Assembly: GCA_947359465.1 (NCBI GenBank)
Contig: OX375877.1
Location: forward strand, 71,436,698 to 71,500,697
From: Metellina segmentata
Taxonomy: Eukaryota; Arthropoda; Arachnida; Araneae; Tetragnathidae
Reading direction: 5' to 3'
DNA: 64,000 bases
Shown here piece after piece: positions 21,422-33,465 of the stretch (position 1 is its first letter; each line of letters begins with the position of its first letter). The notes beneath the pieces are model-generated. The model was not told where the DNA came from. It searched no databases and worked only from the letters and a program-made list of their open reading frames with translations. Made by a program: the position numbers and the translations under genes.

Positions 21422-22277
21422 TTAATGTATCCTGCTGAAGTGTTCTCTAAAAGAAGCTACTGACACCAGGAACTAATTGAAAAATTTAGTCGAGTCGTCT
21501 TCCAGTTCGCGATTCAGAACATGATATAAACCTTTCTGCACACGAAATTTATTGATAGGGTGTACCCAATACTTCCTTTTGACATTTTACGTATGATTAA
21601 AATACCATAATGCAAGCATTTCCAGCTTATCCATTCTGAAAGCAGGCAGGATTCTAAAGGACGTAAAAGACGTGACGTCATTGTCTATTGCGCGCCTATA
21701 TTTGTATTGCTAAAAATTCAACAGTTGAAAAATTATTTATTTAAAGAAAATCAAATGTAAGGTATCTATCTCGCTTAAAATTTTCCGCAGATTTCAAAAT
21801 GGCTGAAATTTTAAATCTATCTTTAACGATGCCGATTTTACAAAAAAAAACTTAACAAGGCAGATTAAAAATGAAATGAATCTATACCACTATCACATGC
21901 GACCGGTGTGAACGATCGATCTCCTTCGTGTGAAGGCGCCCTTACTCTAACATTGAATATCTCGGGATATTTCGATAGTAAATCCATGAAAATTTATATT
22001 TACACAAATTTAACTATGCAGAATCTGATTATGGTATCAAAATACGGTGTTTTCGTTAGAAGTTTGTTGTTTGCTCAAAATTTGATGTGAAGAATTTTTG
22101 GATTTGAATTTGTAGAGGACGTTATTTCTTTATTAAATGATACCTTTGAATTTGCTGTAGTATGAATAGTTCTCGAAATGAAATAGGTGGCTCAGTAATT
22201 CTTCTCGCTACTGTACATGCATGTACGTGTTGAGAGTCAGAACCTTGTGCTTAGAGAGTTCTTCATCTCAATTGCAG

Positions 22278-22451
22278 GTGACCGGCGGATGGTGTTGTTT
22301 TCAAGTGGGTGTGCCCTTTGAAATGAGAGGAGAGGTCAGAGTATACACCTTGCCAGGGAGATTGCTGTTCTTCAATGGATCCTTGCTCTTCGCTTTGGGA
22401 ATCGTGGCTATTTGCGCTGCAGGAACGATGCTCAGACTGGTTTTGATAAAC
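22278..22451 (+). CDS. Tetraspanin, coding exon 3 (residues 48-105)
   Basis: Acceptor CTCAATTGCAG and donor AAC|GTAAGA; 174 nt, phase 0 at both ends. It encodes the rest of transmembrane segment 1 (VTGGWCCFQV), a small extracellular loop of only about 17 residues (about 58-74), and transmembrane segment 2 (LLFFNGSLLFALGIVAICAA, 76-95), ending TMLRLVLIN. A cysteine pair at 53-54 is membrane-proximal and could be palmitoylated, as is known for tetraspanins. The TM2-TM3 cytoplasmic loop formed with exon 4 is very short and lacks the usual conserved cysteine/glycine pattern. Confidence 0.88.
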
Positions 22452-22469
22452 GTAAGACTATCCGTTGCA

Positions 22470-22600
22470 AGATAGTTCGGTGTCTAGATGGACCCCGTCA
22501 TCTAACCGAGATTCAAAATGACGTTGACTTTTCTTTATGGGGTTAATCCCGGACCGTCGCCAATAGCCCGTTGTGTTGTTCCAGTGCGACGCTAATTTTA
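22470..22600 (+). repeat. SINE family 1, 3' part
   Basis: It shares GGGGTTAATCCCGGACCGTC, then GCCAATAGCCCGTTGTGTTG and CAGTGCGACG, with the tail of the 6478-6790 SINE. It begins about 20 bases after exon 3. Confidence 0.7.
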
Positions 22601-23061
22601 AAAAAATACTAGACGGAACCGGGATGTGTTGTTTATTTTCGGTTTTTCCTTTCTGCGAATAGAGTGTGGCGTTGTTTCCAAACGAGAACACATTTTTGTA
22701 AAAAATAAAGAGCATCAAACAAATAAAGATAAACATAAAACTGCTTTAAGTAGCCGGATTTGCACTCGTTACATTAATTCCGGAACTTGAGCCATTCGAA
22801 GATCAGGTCAAATTTCACCTGCATTGCGTTTTGCTTTGAGGTTTCAAAGAGGTGCTTCATTTTTAACGATACTATTTATTTGAGTTGGGTTGATATTTTG
22901 AAGGTATTGATTTACAGAAATTTGAAGTTAATTTATAGAGTTCTTTCGAGTGGAGGTGATTCTCTGGATCACAATGATGATAATAACAAACGAAAAATCA
23001 AGACGTATGAACATTAGGTAGGTAGTTGAATTTCCATCGTTCTGGAGAAAGACTGGTTATA

Positions 23062-23260
23062 TGGCGACGGTCTCGAATCAGTCTAAAGGGAACAATCCCA
23101 TGACACCAATTTTGAAGCACGATAAGAATACGAGGTAAACACCTGAGCTGAAAACCCACACTCCAAATTTCCAATGTGGAGACATTTGACGCCAGACGTA
23201 ACGTGTACCAGCCCCTATGTTCACAACGGTCTTTGGTTGGATTAAGCAGAGCACAGTGAA
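23062..23260 (-). repeat. SINE family 1, minus-strand copy
   Basis: On the minus strand it shows the same central blocks (GTGGGTTTTCAGCTCAGG, CACATTGGAAATTTGGAGTG-like) and the tail GGGATTGTTCCC...GACCGTCGCC as its relatives. Confidence 0.6.
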
Positions 23261-23518
23261 TAAATCACAGCATATCCTCAGGTGAGCATGTGTTAAGGGA
23301 AACGAAATATGAACAAGATAATCACGTCGCATTCAACTTTTTAGATCTCATAGACCAAGAACGTAAAACTCGTGGCCCTCAACGAATATATTTACGGACC
23401 ACCCAACCTGTCAGTATTTAACAAATACAGTACTAAAATTTCGTAGCTTAAATTTTTAATTTCGTGCTATTAATAACCAACCACAACAATCGCCAATGAC
23501 CGATTACTAGTCGTGTTG

Positions 23519-23656
<138 letters not shown>

Positions 23657-24030
23657 ATTTAGTTAACCAGTTGCAATATCTAGCGATAGATGGCGCTACT
23701 AGTCCTGTATTAACACTTCTCTTTTGGCGCGCTGGGGAGATCGCCATTAACGTTCGTGTTAGCAAGACGCTTTGTTTGACTGCGTCGCTTGTTGTGAAAG
23801 GGCGCCAAAAGGAGAGAGAGAGAGAGAAACGAATGTAAGATGATAACGCTTTATGAAAAATATCTGTTGTAGTAATTTCCCCCCCCCCCTAAACTATATA
23901 ATTGTGAATAAATGTTTTGTTGTTTTTTAAGAAGTTTGTTGTCATTTTAAGCAGTAAATTCATACTCCCTAGACACCGATCCACACACACACACACATAT
24001 ATATATACATATATATGTTGTAACACACAC

Positions 24031-25429
24031 TGCTGTTTGTAAAAAATGCAACACCATGAAGGAATCATCCGAATGAAATGAAATTTGCAGCAAATGTCAA
24101 TTATAGGATGTTATGCAAAGTAGTAAAGTTTCAGAGCCACCAAGCATGCGTGGTGTGAGCAGCGCCCTCTGAACTGATGCTAAAAGCGTATAAATAGAGG
24201 GCTGTAGCGGGACGTTGAAAATAGTGCATGGTTATTTTTTAGTGGCGAACGTTTAGTGAGACCTAAGTATGCCTCCACGACGAAATAGGGTGGCATATCA
24301 ACAACTTACGGAGTTTGAACGGAGGAGAATCATCTTCCTTCGTGAAGGAGGATTTTTCTACTGTGCAATAGCAGGTCGTTTGCAGCGGAACAGTTCCACA
24401 GTGATGCGAGTTTGGAAACAGTGGACCGACAAGCACCGGACAACTCGAAAAATGGAAGTGGACGACGGAAGGTGACGTTAGCGCACGATGATAGACACCT
24501 GGTCCACATGGTGGTGAATGACCGTACAGCTTCCTCCAGGCAGTTGGCAGCACTTTGGTCTACTGCTACAGGTGTACTAATGTCGGCTTCGTCAATTCGC
24601 CGACGTCTGCTACACCATGGACTGTGTGCAAGGATTCCTTTATACATGATCCCCCTCACGCCAAACCATCGACGGCTGCGTCTGCAATGAGCACAGAGCC
24701 TGGCGGGCTGATTGGCAACAAGTTGTCTTTTCTGACGAATCCCGCTTTAATTTGTGGAACCATGATGGCCGCATTTGTGTTAGATGCTATGCCGGTGAAC
24801 GCTGTCTTCCAGAGCATCGAACGTCAAAGTGGCCGAACACCTGGAGTTGAGGTCTGGGGTGCGATTTCGTATCATGGACGATCTCAGCTGCTACGAATTG
24901 AAGGTAATCTGAATAGCAACAGGTACGTCCGTGAAGTGCTAGATCCCGAAGTCGTTCCCTTCCTTCAATTCATCCCTGGAGCTATCTTTCAACAGGATAA
25001 TGCACGCCCACATGTTGCAAGGAATGTTCGAGACTTCTTTTCAGCCCAACACATGCAACTTCTTCCATGGCCTGCTTATTCGCCGGATGTGTCGCCTATT
25101 GAGCATGTGGGATTTGGTTGGTCGGCGTCTCGCACGTGATCCGCGTCCTACAGCTTCAAAAGACGAACTTTGTGTGCGCATACAAACAATATGGAATTCT
25201 CTTCCACAAGCAGATATTCAACATCTGTTTCACTCCATGCCACGTCGTATAGCAACACTTATTGCAGCGCATGGTGGCTATACCAAATACTGATTTCGGA
25301 CACTTAATATTGTATTTTTGCTTTGAAAATGTATTCATTTATTTGTACTAATACAAGCCGTTTGTGTATTAAATTTCATTTAATCCTGATGACTTCTTCA
25401 TCATAGTGTTGCATTTTTTACAAACAGCA
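24031..25429 (+). mobile_element. Tc1-like transposon, second family
   Basis: The inverted termini are identical for at least 20 bp (TGCTGTTTGTAAAAAATGCA, then ACAC). TA follows the right end; the left flank is degraded. The length is 1.4 kb with one broken transposase. Confidence 0.9.
24269..25293 (+). pseudogene. Tc1-like transposase pseudogene
   Basis: The ATG at 24269 opens MPPRRNRVAYQQLTEFERRR, the N-terminal HTH. A frameshift near 24450 is followed by the second HTH (SSIRRRLLHHGLCARIPLY, about 24588-24645). A TGA lies near 24688 before the first catalytic block VFSDESRFNLWNHDGRI (about 24727-24777). A further shift precedes GVEVWGAISYHGRSQLLRI, the second block QQDNARPHVARNVRDFF and, after one more shift, SPIEHV and the end MPRRIATLIAAHGGYTKY with stop at 25293. 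All three catalytic acids are recognisable but spread over three frames, so it is dead. Confidence 0.92.
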
Positions 25430-26847
25430 TATACACAGTCCAGTCACATTAATGTGACCACCTGTCAAAAGCCAGAATAACCACCTTTGGCAGAGCAGAT
25501 GACCCCTTGGATAACACTTATAGAATTCGATGGCCAAAATTCAATCCTGATGTTTGTGAGTTTTTTGCCAGGATTTATGACTTATCAGTTGACTTCGGTA
25601 TGTTAACTTTCAGTTGACTTCGGTATGTTAAAGGAATTTTACATTCTTAAAAATAAAAGATTAGCTGAGCTGGAGAGGTGGAAGTCAGTAGAAATTTTAT
25701 GAATCACAAAAATATTGCTTACTATAACCGGGGTTTGCTCGTTAAAAGCGAGTTATGCTCCCATAGAATTAACATTGTACCAACCAAGTATTTCCGATTT
25801 CCTCGTTGAATCCGGGTTCAATTTAAATCAGGGCTCGTTATAAGCGAGTTGTACTGAATTAATGTTGAGTGACCCCCATAAATAAACTCAGCACTTTGAT
25901 TCCGTCCCTTTCCCTTCTAGCTACGACTCTGATTAAGATTTAAACCTCCGAGAGAGTTTACACGCATATATCGGTAACTTGCAGTCTTCCCTGCATGACA
26001 CCTAACCAATTTTGACCTTCTTGATCAACAAAATATTTTTATAGAATTCTTTATCTCAACTAATTGATGTGACGTGTATGTTGTAAGGTAAAAGCAATAT
26101 CACACTACTCGGAAATCTCAGTTCTGAAGGGTTGGTGGCAAATTGTACTCAGAGGGATTAAGGATAGACGGGGTGACCTTTGAAGCGTGGCCAGCTACTG
26201 CTACTTCTTTTTCATGTGATTTGGCTTGCGATCCGAGCGGGTTCAGTCGATCACACTGTCCGACTAGGAGGGGAAAAAAACGGACGGGAATGTGGCGGGA
26301 CGCGGCCGTAAAGTTTAAGGCGTAGAATACGTTAGTAATGCCATATGGTGAATGAGAGTGAAATAAATCAGTACTACACTGTTAATTTCACTCATCAAAT
26401 GTTCATCGCTCCACACATATATCACAATTGGTGCCCTCGCTGTTGATGTTGAAGGTTGTGGCTCATTACCAACCTCTATGGGTTGAATTCCATCATTCGA
26501 TTATAAAACGTTTATATCCTCAGATATGTTATTTGCGTTGAACTGAGTGGTGGGGTACTAGGCGCAGTTGTATCAGGATTGATCACCTTGAAGGTGCGAA
26601 GCATATACTTTCAAGAACTTCCTTCCAGCCCGTTGACACTCAGCATCGAAATCCCGATCTTCTTGGATCTCCCATCTCTCGATCTTTTTTCCTGTTGACG
26701 TTTCTATAGTTTTTCTTGTGTTCATTCTTCACAATTCTTTCTAATGATCATTCTTTATTGAACAGCTCTCGTATTATAAAGTCGAGAGAGGGTAGTTGGT
26801 AGCAGCGGCGAGCGTATTTAGGTTTTAACAACATCCAGATAGTAGCC
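25430..26847. other. Intronic spacer with transposon-end fragments
   Basis: CAGTCACATTAATGTGACCA at about 25440 is a palindromic terminal motif of another Tc1/mariner-like family. GCTCGTTAAAAGCGAGTT and GCTCGTTATAAGCGAGTT at about 25738 and 25835 look like Tigger-type subterminal repeats. Otherwise nothing supported. Confidence 0.4.
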
Positions 26848-27294
26848 CAGTGCTTCTCAAAGGGTATGCCCCGGCACGCCAGTGTGGCCGGTGACATGCC
26901 TGGGTAAGCCCTATGGCAAAAATCCCAGATGGATATCTGTGGGATATAAAAATGAATTTTTATAGTCATGGAGTTAAATATAATACATTATATCTTCATT
27001 TCAGCATTAAAATGTTTTTTTTTTTTTGGGTAGATCATTATTCTGTTAAGAAGACCAAGGAAAATATGCAGTGCAGCAAAGAACAGTATCATCCACCCCC
27101 TCAAGAAGGTTATATATTTGTTCAAACGGCTTTAGCTGTTGCTCAAAAGCAGCTGCTCAAAATCGCTTTCCGGTTATTTCTATAAGTTTCTTTGCTTTTT
27201 GCATCTTATTTCTTTGCATTTTTGTGTTTGGTGCGCCTATGATTTTTTTAGTACTTCAAGTGTGCTACGATTTTAAAAAGCTTGAGAACCACTA
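26848..27294. mobile_element. hAT-type MITE
   Basis: The left end CAGTGCTTCTCAAAG and the right end (minus strand) TAGTGGTTCTCAAGC are inverted repeats. The flanking 8 bp, TAGTAGCC (26840-26847) and TACTAGCC (27295-27302), match at 7 of 8, as expected for hAT. It is 447 bp with no transposase. Confidence 0.85.
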
Positions 27295-27640
27295 TACTAG
27301 CCACTTGCGAGAGTAGTCATATGTTAGCAAGTCGTGTTGGTAGCAAGATGTTAGCACTTCGATACAATACTTGCGCGACCTTTAAGTCGCGGCTGAGTCG
27401 CAGATCGTGGACAGTCGCGTACGATTTGGTGATCAGCGCGACCCATTGTGACGGGAGCAAATAGAAATGTATTTACCCACCAGGTCGTCCCTTCTGTCAC
27501 CTACAAAATATCAGATTTTAATGACATTAAAACTAATTAGAAGAAGTGAAGCAGCTTCTGTAATTTTGTTTTAGCAATGCGTGCGCATAAATATTTTTTT
27601 TACAAAGGTGACTTTTTATCGAATGACATTTTATTTCCAG

Positions 27641-27967
27641 CTGATTCAAGGCCTGTACTTCGTCCTCGTAATGGAATCCATCGCTGGGGCGACATCGTAC
27701 GCTCTCTTCACGGTTATCTCCACCGGAACCCTCCAGCGGTCCCTGCAGTCCCAGATACTGCAGTACGGCCAGCATCACAGAATTGCCTGGGCCGTGGACG
27801 ATATCCAGAGCAAATTCAACTGCTGCGGAGTGACTGGACCCCAAGACTGGAAGGGCGTTCTGTGGACGAATGCCGTGCTACCGGAGGACTTGGTGCAAGT
27901 CCCCGCTTCTTGTTGCGTAGCCGAAGAGGGAAGTTGCGAAATATCAAAACCAGATATTAGGACAGAG
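27641..27967 (+). CDS. Tetraspanin, coding exon 4 (residues 106-214): TM3 and most of the large loop
   Basis: Acceptor TTTATTTCCAG and donor GAG|GTAATG; 327 nt, phase 0 at both ends. It encodes transmembrane segment 3 (LYFVLVMESIAGATSYALFT, 110-129) and the large extracellular loop. The loop carries the family signature CCG (166-168, within KFNCCGVTG), a second pair CC (196-197, after VPAS) and Cys204. GC at 215-216 comes from exon 5. Six loop cysteines can make three disulphides. A tetraspanin organises partner proteins into membrane microdomains at the cell surface; the specific partner cannot be told from sequence. Base composition is clearly richer in GC than the surrounding introns. Confidence 0.93.
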
Positions 27968-28180
27968 GTAATGTCCTATTTACCACTAGAATTGCACCCG
28001 ACACAGTGTCTGGATGAGAACGATCGCCATAAGAGAAGGGCATGTTTTTTTTAGTTGGGAGGAGGGTTATTTTGGTAGATGTTGAGTGTAGTTGGCCGGA
28101 TCTCTCTGATATTACTTATAATATAATTATCTGATGTAATTCCTGGTAAGTGTAATTATCATAATACATCAACAACTTGA

Positions 28181-28530
28181 AATCCGCTTCTTAGAACAAA
28201 CATTTTTTCATATTCGTATTTACAAAAGAACTTTTTTAATTAAATTAATATTTTTATGCTGCCATTTATAGAAAACTAACAAATGTGAAAACGATCAAGA
28301 ACATAAAAATCGTCGATATTAAAAAAGGGAAAAATATAAAATAATTAATATAATAAATCCGCTTCTTAGAACAAACATTTATTTTTTCATATTAGTATTT
28401 ACAAAAGAATTTTTTAATTAAATTAATATTTTTATGTTGCCATTTACAGAAAACTAATAAAAGTGAAAACGATCAAGAACATGAAAATCGTCGATATTAA
28501 AAAAGGGAAAAATATAAAATAATTAATATG
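28181..28530. repeat. 175-bp tandem duplication
   Basis: AATCCGCTTCTTAGAACAAA starts both units (28181 and 28356) and AAATATAAAATAATTAATAT ends both. Differences are few, so the duplication is fairly recent. Confidence 0.92.
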
Positions 28531-28555
28531 AGAGTCAGAAAATATCTGAATATGA

Positions 28556-28660
28556 CATCCCAACACTAATATCAGATCAGAAGGTTGCGTGTTCAAATCA
28601 CGTCCGGGTCACACTTTTGTAGTTGGCTGGACTCTCTGATATTATATATAATATACTTTT
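28556..28660 (+). repeat. SINE-like fragment, family 2
   Basis: A B-box-like GGTTGCGTGTTCAAATCACG is followed by GTTGGCTGGACTCTCTGATATTA. A related tail (AGTTGGCCGGATCTCTCTGATATTA, read in two parts) lies at about 28091-28120. Confidence 0.55.
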
Positions 28661-30158
28661 AATTAAATGACGCGTGAAACTGCCCACACAAAACTAAAAG
28701 TTACTTCATAATGGAGTTGGATTACAGTGTTAAATGCACTGCAGAAACTGCATTTGATAGATGTTAGCACTAGTTGACTAACTGCCGATTGCGTGAGATC
28801 GTGAGTGCTGCATAAAGATCACGTGTGTATTTCCGTATATACATGGTCATACACAAGATGATTGCGATATGCACTACTATATTGCAAGCGAATTTTTCAA
28901 AGATGGCAAAGTTCCCCACAAAACTCCCCTACAGAATTTGAAGTGGCTGAAAATTGGATAAATGCTACCACTAGTGATTACCTATTCCGAGAGACTGATT
29001 TGTATTAAGATCAGGGATGTACTTTAGTATGAAAGATCGTGTAATGGATGGTGGCGACCGTTTTGATTGCCTTGGTCTGCCTTTAGCAGCCGAGTATGCC
29101 CCACCGTATGAGGTTAAAGGCTGCAACAAAGAGTGAAATTGTGATAGGAATACTAGCAGTATTTGTTATCACTGGACTTCACACAGTTGTTGGAAGTGAT
29201 TAGCGGCGCAGTGGCAATTTAACTACTCATCGAAGTATGCGCCAAATGAGACGAGCGCCAACTGGAATTTTTCAGAAGTGCCATTTGGCTTCTTTTTGAA
29301 AGAGTGCGCGTATTCACATCATGTCTCCGGGGTCATAAATTTAGACAAGACAGTGCAGCTTTGTCTGCCACAAAATACGTCACGCAAAACTTACGACTGG
29401 AATATCTTAAGCGAATTTCTGTAGTGGAGGGGGCTAAATTCACCACAATGTCTTGAATTTTGTTTTTGGCGAATTTGTACAGGTATTTACAACAACCAGT
29501 AAAAATCAACATAGTCCCAATTTGGCTTTGAGTGCTCCAAATCGACATATTTGAATCCGTTTCCTCAAGCATCCCTTATGGAAACCGGGTGTTGGTACGT
29601 TTCTATGGGAGAAGACAGACGCAGATTTAGTGGAAGAAGCGCTTCTCGTTGCAGACATCAATGATTCTTAACGTTATCGGATGGGTAGGATTTTATTGAC
29701 TTAAAAATTGAGAGAAAACGTTCAGTTAAAATACACTAATGAACCGACTGCAAAGAAATTATCAAATAGGAATTGAGCGAAACATAAAATGTTAAGTATT
29801 TTTTAAATTCCATTAAAATTATTATTATATCTAATTAAATATTTATAGTTTTTGCTAAATTAGCACTTTATTAGTCTAGAGCGGGTCAAAAACCTTTTGC
29901 AGATTAAAAAAAAAAGAATGATTTTCAATGGTCTTTTAAATATTAATACGCTTCTTTTCATTTCTACTGAAACCAAAAAAGCACATTTTAAATAGGCTAC
30001 ATCACTTTGTGAAATCTGAAACTTTGCAAAGCAAAATGTTTTGTTCCTCAGACAGATTAAAACTGGATTTTTAGGGAAATTCATCCTCAAACGGCTTTTT
30101 CCCAGGAAAATACCAACTTAAGCAAAGTGATGGCTCAAAAATAGCAATCAACAAACTG

Positions 30159-30184
30159 AAAAAAAAAAAAAAAAAAAAAAAAAA
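30159..30184 (+). repeat. Poly(A) run
   Basis: A run of 25 or more A, possibly the tail of an unrecognised retroposon. Confidence 0.9.
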
Positions 30185-32866
30185 CAATTTTCATTTTGAA
30201 AATTTTTCTAACAAGGGCCCTTTAAATCAGCATTTTCTCTTCGAAAAGCATTTCTATTCACTCGAAGGACACTTGTGTCGTGCCAAAAAGAAGATAGACA
30301 ATGTTCAAAATCCCATACTCAGTTGTTACAGTCCCAACCGTTTTTGTGGTACGTTATATCCTCGACCGCAACTTCTTCCACTAAATAGTCTCTCTTTCTC
30401 AACAGTAATTAGACTAGTATCGTGATATATTTATGCATCACAGGTGAAGAAACCTATTGTATTTTGAATTGTGAATTTGTATGTTGACAAGACAAAAAAA
30501 GATTGTGCTCTTGGTCCTGAACTCATTAGCGAAAAAACGGATTAAGACAGTCTTTCAACTTTTTGGTGTATCCTGTAACACCATCCATCACACACTCTTA
30601 TGTCTAGTGTTGTGAGATACCGTACAGATTTAAATGAGTGTCATTGGAATGAATAGAGTATGCCACTCGGGTGGTATATCTATCCAGAATGTTATGCTGT
30701 ACCGCATATTAGAATTATGTCTAAAGTCTATGTATTATATTACATTCAATCTTTTGAGGTCATCGAGTCCTGATGAATCTGTGAATTTCATAATGCCAAT
30801 GATTTTTCCCTCGAGCCCTTGTTAGTGATATTTCTAATCCACGCGATTTTAAGGTGGTGGGCAGACTTCTTCATGTGTCATGAACTTGTAAGGAGATGTT
30901 AAGTAGTGGAACGGTGTGCCAATTTCATCACAGGAGCAATTGTCTGAATTGAGTTTAAAAGCTCTTGAGGTAGGATGGAAAATGAGCATGTAATGTTTTA
31001 AAGTATCACACATGATGAAAATAAAACTATGCAGAGTATAAATAGTTCAACTTTCAAGGTAGAATACTGAAATTAAATGTTTATTTTGCAAGTTGTTGAA
31101 TGGGTGGAAATTACATTTTAGCAAATCGTGCTCTAGCACCTTCCAATTAACAATTATGTTCCAATTAACAACAATGTAAAAGAAAGACCTAATACTCCAT
31201 ATTAATCGAAAATCAACTCGTTCTCATTCATAACTGAAAATATGCAATTTAAATCCAGATATAGTTTTGTTGTTTTTCAGAGTAAACCACATTTTTTCAC
31301 ACGTGTTAGCAGTAAAAAGCATACTTATAATGAATGATATGTTTGGTAATATGTGCTAAAAATCTGGGAATATTTATAAAAGTTTAAAATATTTGAAATC
31401 GCACTTTCAAATACCCTATCACACATATTAAATAACTTTAAAAGTTATATTAGAAACTTCATTTGCAAGGGTCAAATTGAAGTTCAGAAAATGAATACAT
31501 TAAATCATTCATTTATATTTAATCTCAATAGAACAACATTAAATTAAACGTATGAAACATAATAATTAGAAACATACATAAGGTTAATTAAAAGTATATT
31601 TGAAGACTGTAGGCATTTTTTACTGGAGGATTTATGAACAAGGTATGTGTGAGAAGAAGCAATGTGAATTTATTTAATTCAGTTTACGTGTGGGGGTTCA
31701 TTGTTTAGCTTTATTTAAGGATATTTTAAATTTATAATAAGCTAAATCCAATGACCTAAAAACTGACATAAGTAAAGGTTTTTCCAATGCCCAAAATACA
31801 AATTTATAATTTGATCAATGAAATTATATTATATCTGTTATACTAAAAATATTTCAACTCTGTTGGAATGAGTTATAGTTCGAATGAGACATAAAAACAA
31901 ACAAAACATGCATTTAAAAATTTATTTGGAATACTAAAAGCAAGCAAAATAAAATATTAAAATGAATACAGTCACAGAAATATGTCATTGATTAGAATAA
32001 CCAAAATATTTGATTTACTAAAATTATTACAGAAAAGATTTTATCAATTAAAGTTATTTAAAAATAGCTACTATTTTGTTAGTACAGCTAACTGGAACAT
32101 TTAAATCTAATACGCAAAAGTTATTTTACAAAAGTCACTAAACTAAATTTTAAACATTTTTAATTCTATAATTTTTACTGTAGAAAACTACATTATAACA
32201 AGGTCCGCTATGAATAGTTAATTCGATGAATTCATGAACATAATCAGTTCCATATTCTTAAAATGTATTCCATATTTATTTTTTTATTGAATTTTATTAT
32301 ATATAGAGAAAATCATTCTGAACAATTACAACGGGAATAGAAAATATCGATGAGACCAGTTCGCATGTCGAGTTAAAATAGGACAAATATGCATTTCCTA
32401 AAATACACTTATAAACAAAAAAAATGTTAAATTATAAAACAAATATATATGAATTTCTTAATAAATATGACTTGAAAACTAAACAGAATCAGGATCAAAA
32501 TTTCACAGAAAAGCAACTATCAATTTAATGTTAAAATTTAATTACTGTATAACATAAAATGACTTACTTTTGTACTAATTGTAGTTTTGTAATTTGTACA
32601 ATTTATTTACTCAGTATTTAAGGTCTGAAACAAATCATCGACTTAGAGTAGAAACTCATTAAGTACAATTTTTCTGAAGAGCGTTTTTTTGCACAAAATG
32701 CTTGTTTTCGCATTCAAATAATAGAATATTATAAAAAATACTTAAAAAAATAAACCGAATCGGACGAAATAAAAACTTAAAGTGGCCAAATAAAATAATA
32801 TGTAATAAAAAGCTAGACTTAAATGAAAGCAATTAAATGATAGGTTTATATAGGCAGTAAATTTAT

Positions 32867-33140
32867 GAGACATTTTCAGTCAAGCTAAATATTAGTTACA
32901 ATATTACAAAATTGCATTTTAAGGTATCAAGTAATATCTTCGCAGACAGGTTTGATTTGTGTACACTGAAAATCCTTACACTGAAAACTCATGCTTATTT
33001 TCTGTCAAGCTACAACATTATAAAATTGCATTTTAAGGTATCAGGTGTATCACGTGAGAGCATTTGTACAGAAATTGTATTTTCACAGACCGTTTGATTC
33101 GTTTACACTGAAAATCCTCATACTGAAAACTCATGCTCAC
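32867..33140. repeat. Imperfect tandem copies of a dispersed repeat
   Basis: Two units share GTCAAGCTA, AAAATTGCATTTTAAGGTAT and TACACTGAAAATCC followed by ACTGAAAACTCATGCT. Related copies lie at 36327 and 58565. The last unit ends about 200 bp before tetraspanin exon 5. Confidence 0.75.
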
Positions 33141-33336
33141 AAATTTGATATGAAAAATCAAACACCTCAGGTAATTTCTAATTTAAATGCATTAAAAATA
33201 CCAATAGTAGTTTAATTCATAAAATACTAAATTGTTTCTATTTAACGAGTTTCACTGAATTAATACAGTATATAAAATAGAAGTCAGTTTATATATAAAC
33301 GAAAATGTGAAGAAATTTTCATTCTTTGTGCTTCAG

Positions 33337-33465
33337 GGCTGCTTGGCTGATATGACGGAAGAGATGCAGGACCATCTGCAGTCTGTCCTCCGATGCGCCT
33401 TCATCTGCGTTGCCATCCACCACTCGCTCTTCTTGATGATCATGTTGTTGGAGAGGAAGGCCTGA
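33337..33465 (+). CDS. Tetraspanin, last coding exon (residues 215-256 and stop)
   Basis: The acceptor is TTGTGCTTCAG and the phase is 0. It begins GC (215-216), the last conserved loop cysteine, then LADMTEEMQDHLQSVLR leads into transmembrane segment 4 (about 232-252, CAFICVAIHHSLFLMIMLL) and ends ERKA followed by TGA. Two adjacent His in TM4 are unusual. The very short C-terminal tail leaves no clear endocytic or PDZ motif. The complete protein of 256 residues is within the family's normal range. Overall confidence that exons 3-5 form a tetraspanin is high. Confidence 0.93.
   Translation, partial: GCLADMTEEMQDHLQSVLRCAFICVAIHHSLFLMIMLLERKA

Larger units (their letters stand above)
20073..21941 (-). 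mobile_element. PIF/Harbinger DNA transposon, decayed
   Basis: The left end GAGATCCTTCGCACGAAGGA and the right end (minus strand) GGGCGCCTTCACACGAAGGA match as inverted repeats and continue as GATCGATCG. The 3-bp TTA at 20070-20072 and 21942-21944 is the expected Harbinger target duplication. The length is 1869 bp. It contains a nuclease remnant and a nested MITE. A block at about 21715-21845 resembles the interior of the Helitron at 53310-53440. Confidence 0.88.
16172..22277 (+). other. Tetraspanin intron 2 (6.1 kb)
   Basis: It holds the Tc1 fragment, the LINE fragment and the Harbinger element listed separately. The stretches 16172-17107, 17341-17828 and 21945-22277 are AT-rich with no supported feature. 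Confidence 0.65.
27968..33336 (+). other. Tetraspanin intron 4 (5.4 kb)
   Basis: It is AT-rich with a tandem duplication, a SINE piece and a poly(A) run listed separately. The stretches 28670-30150 and 30190-32860 contain no exon or transposase that I can support. Confidence 0.65.
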
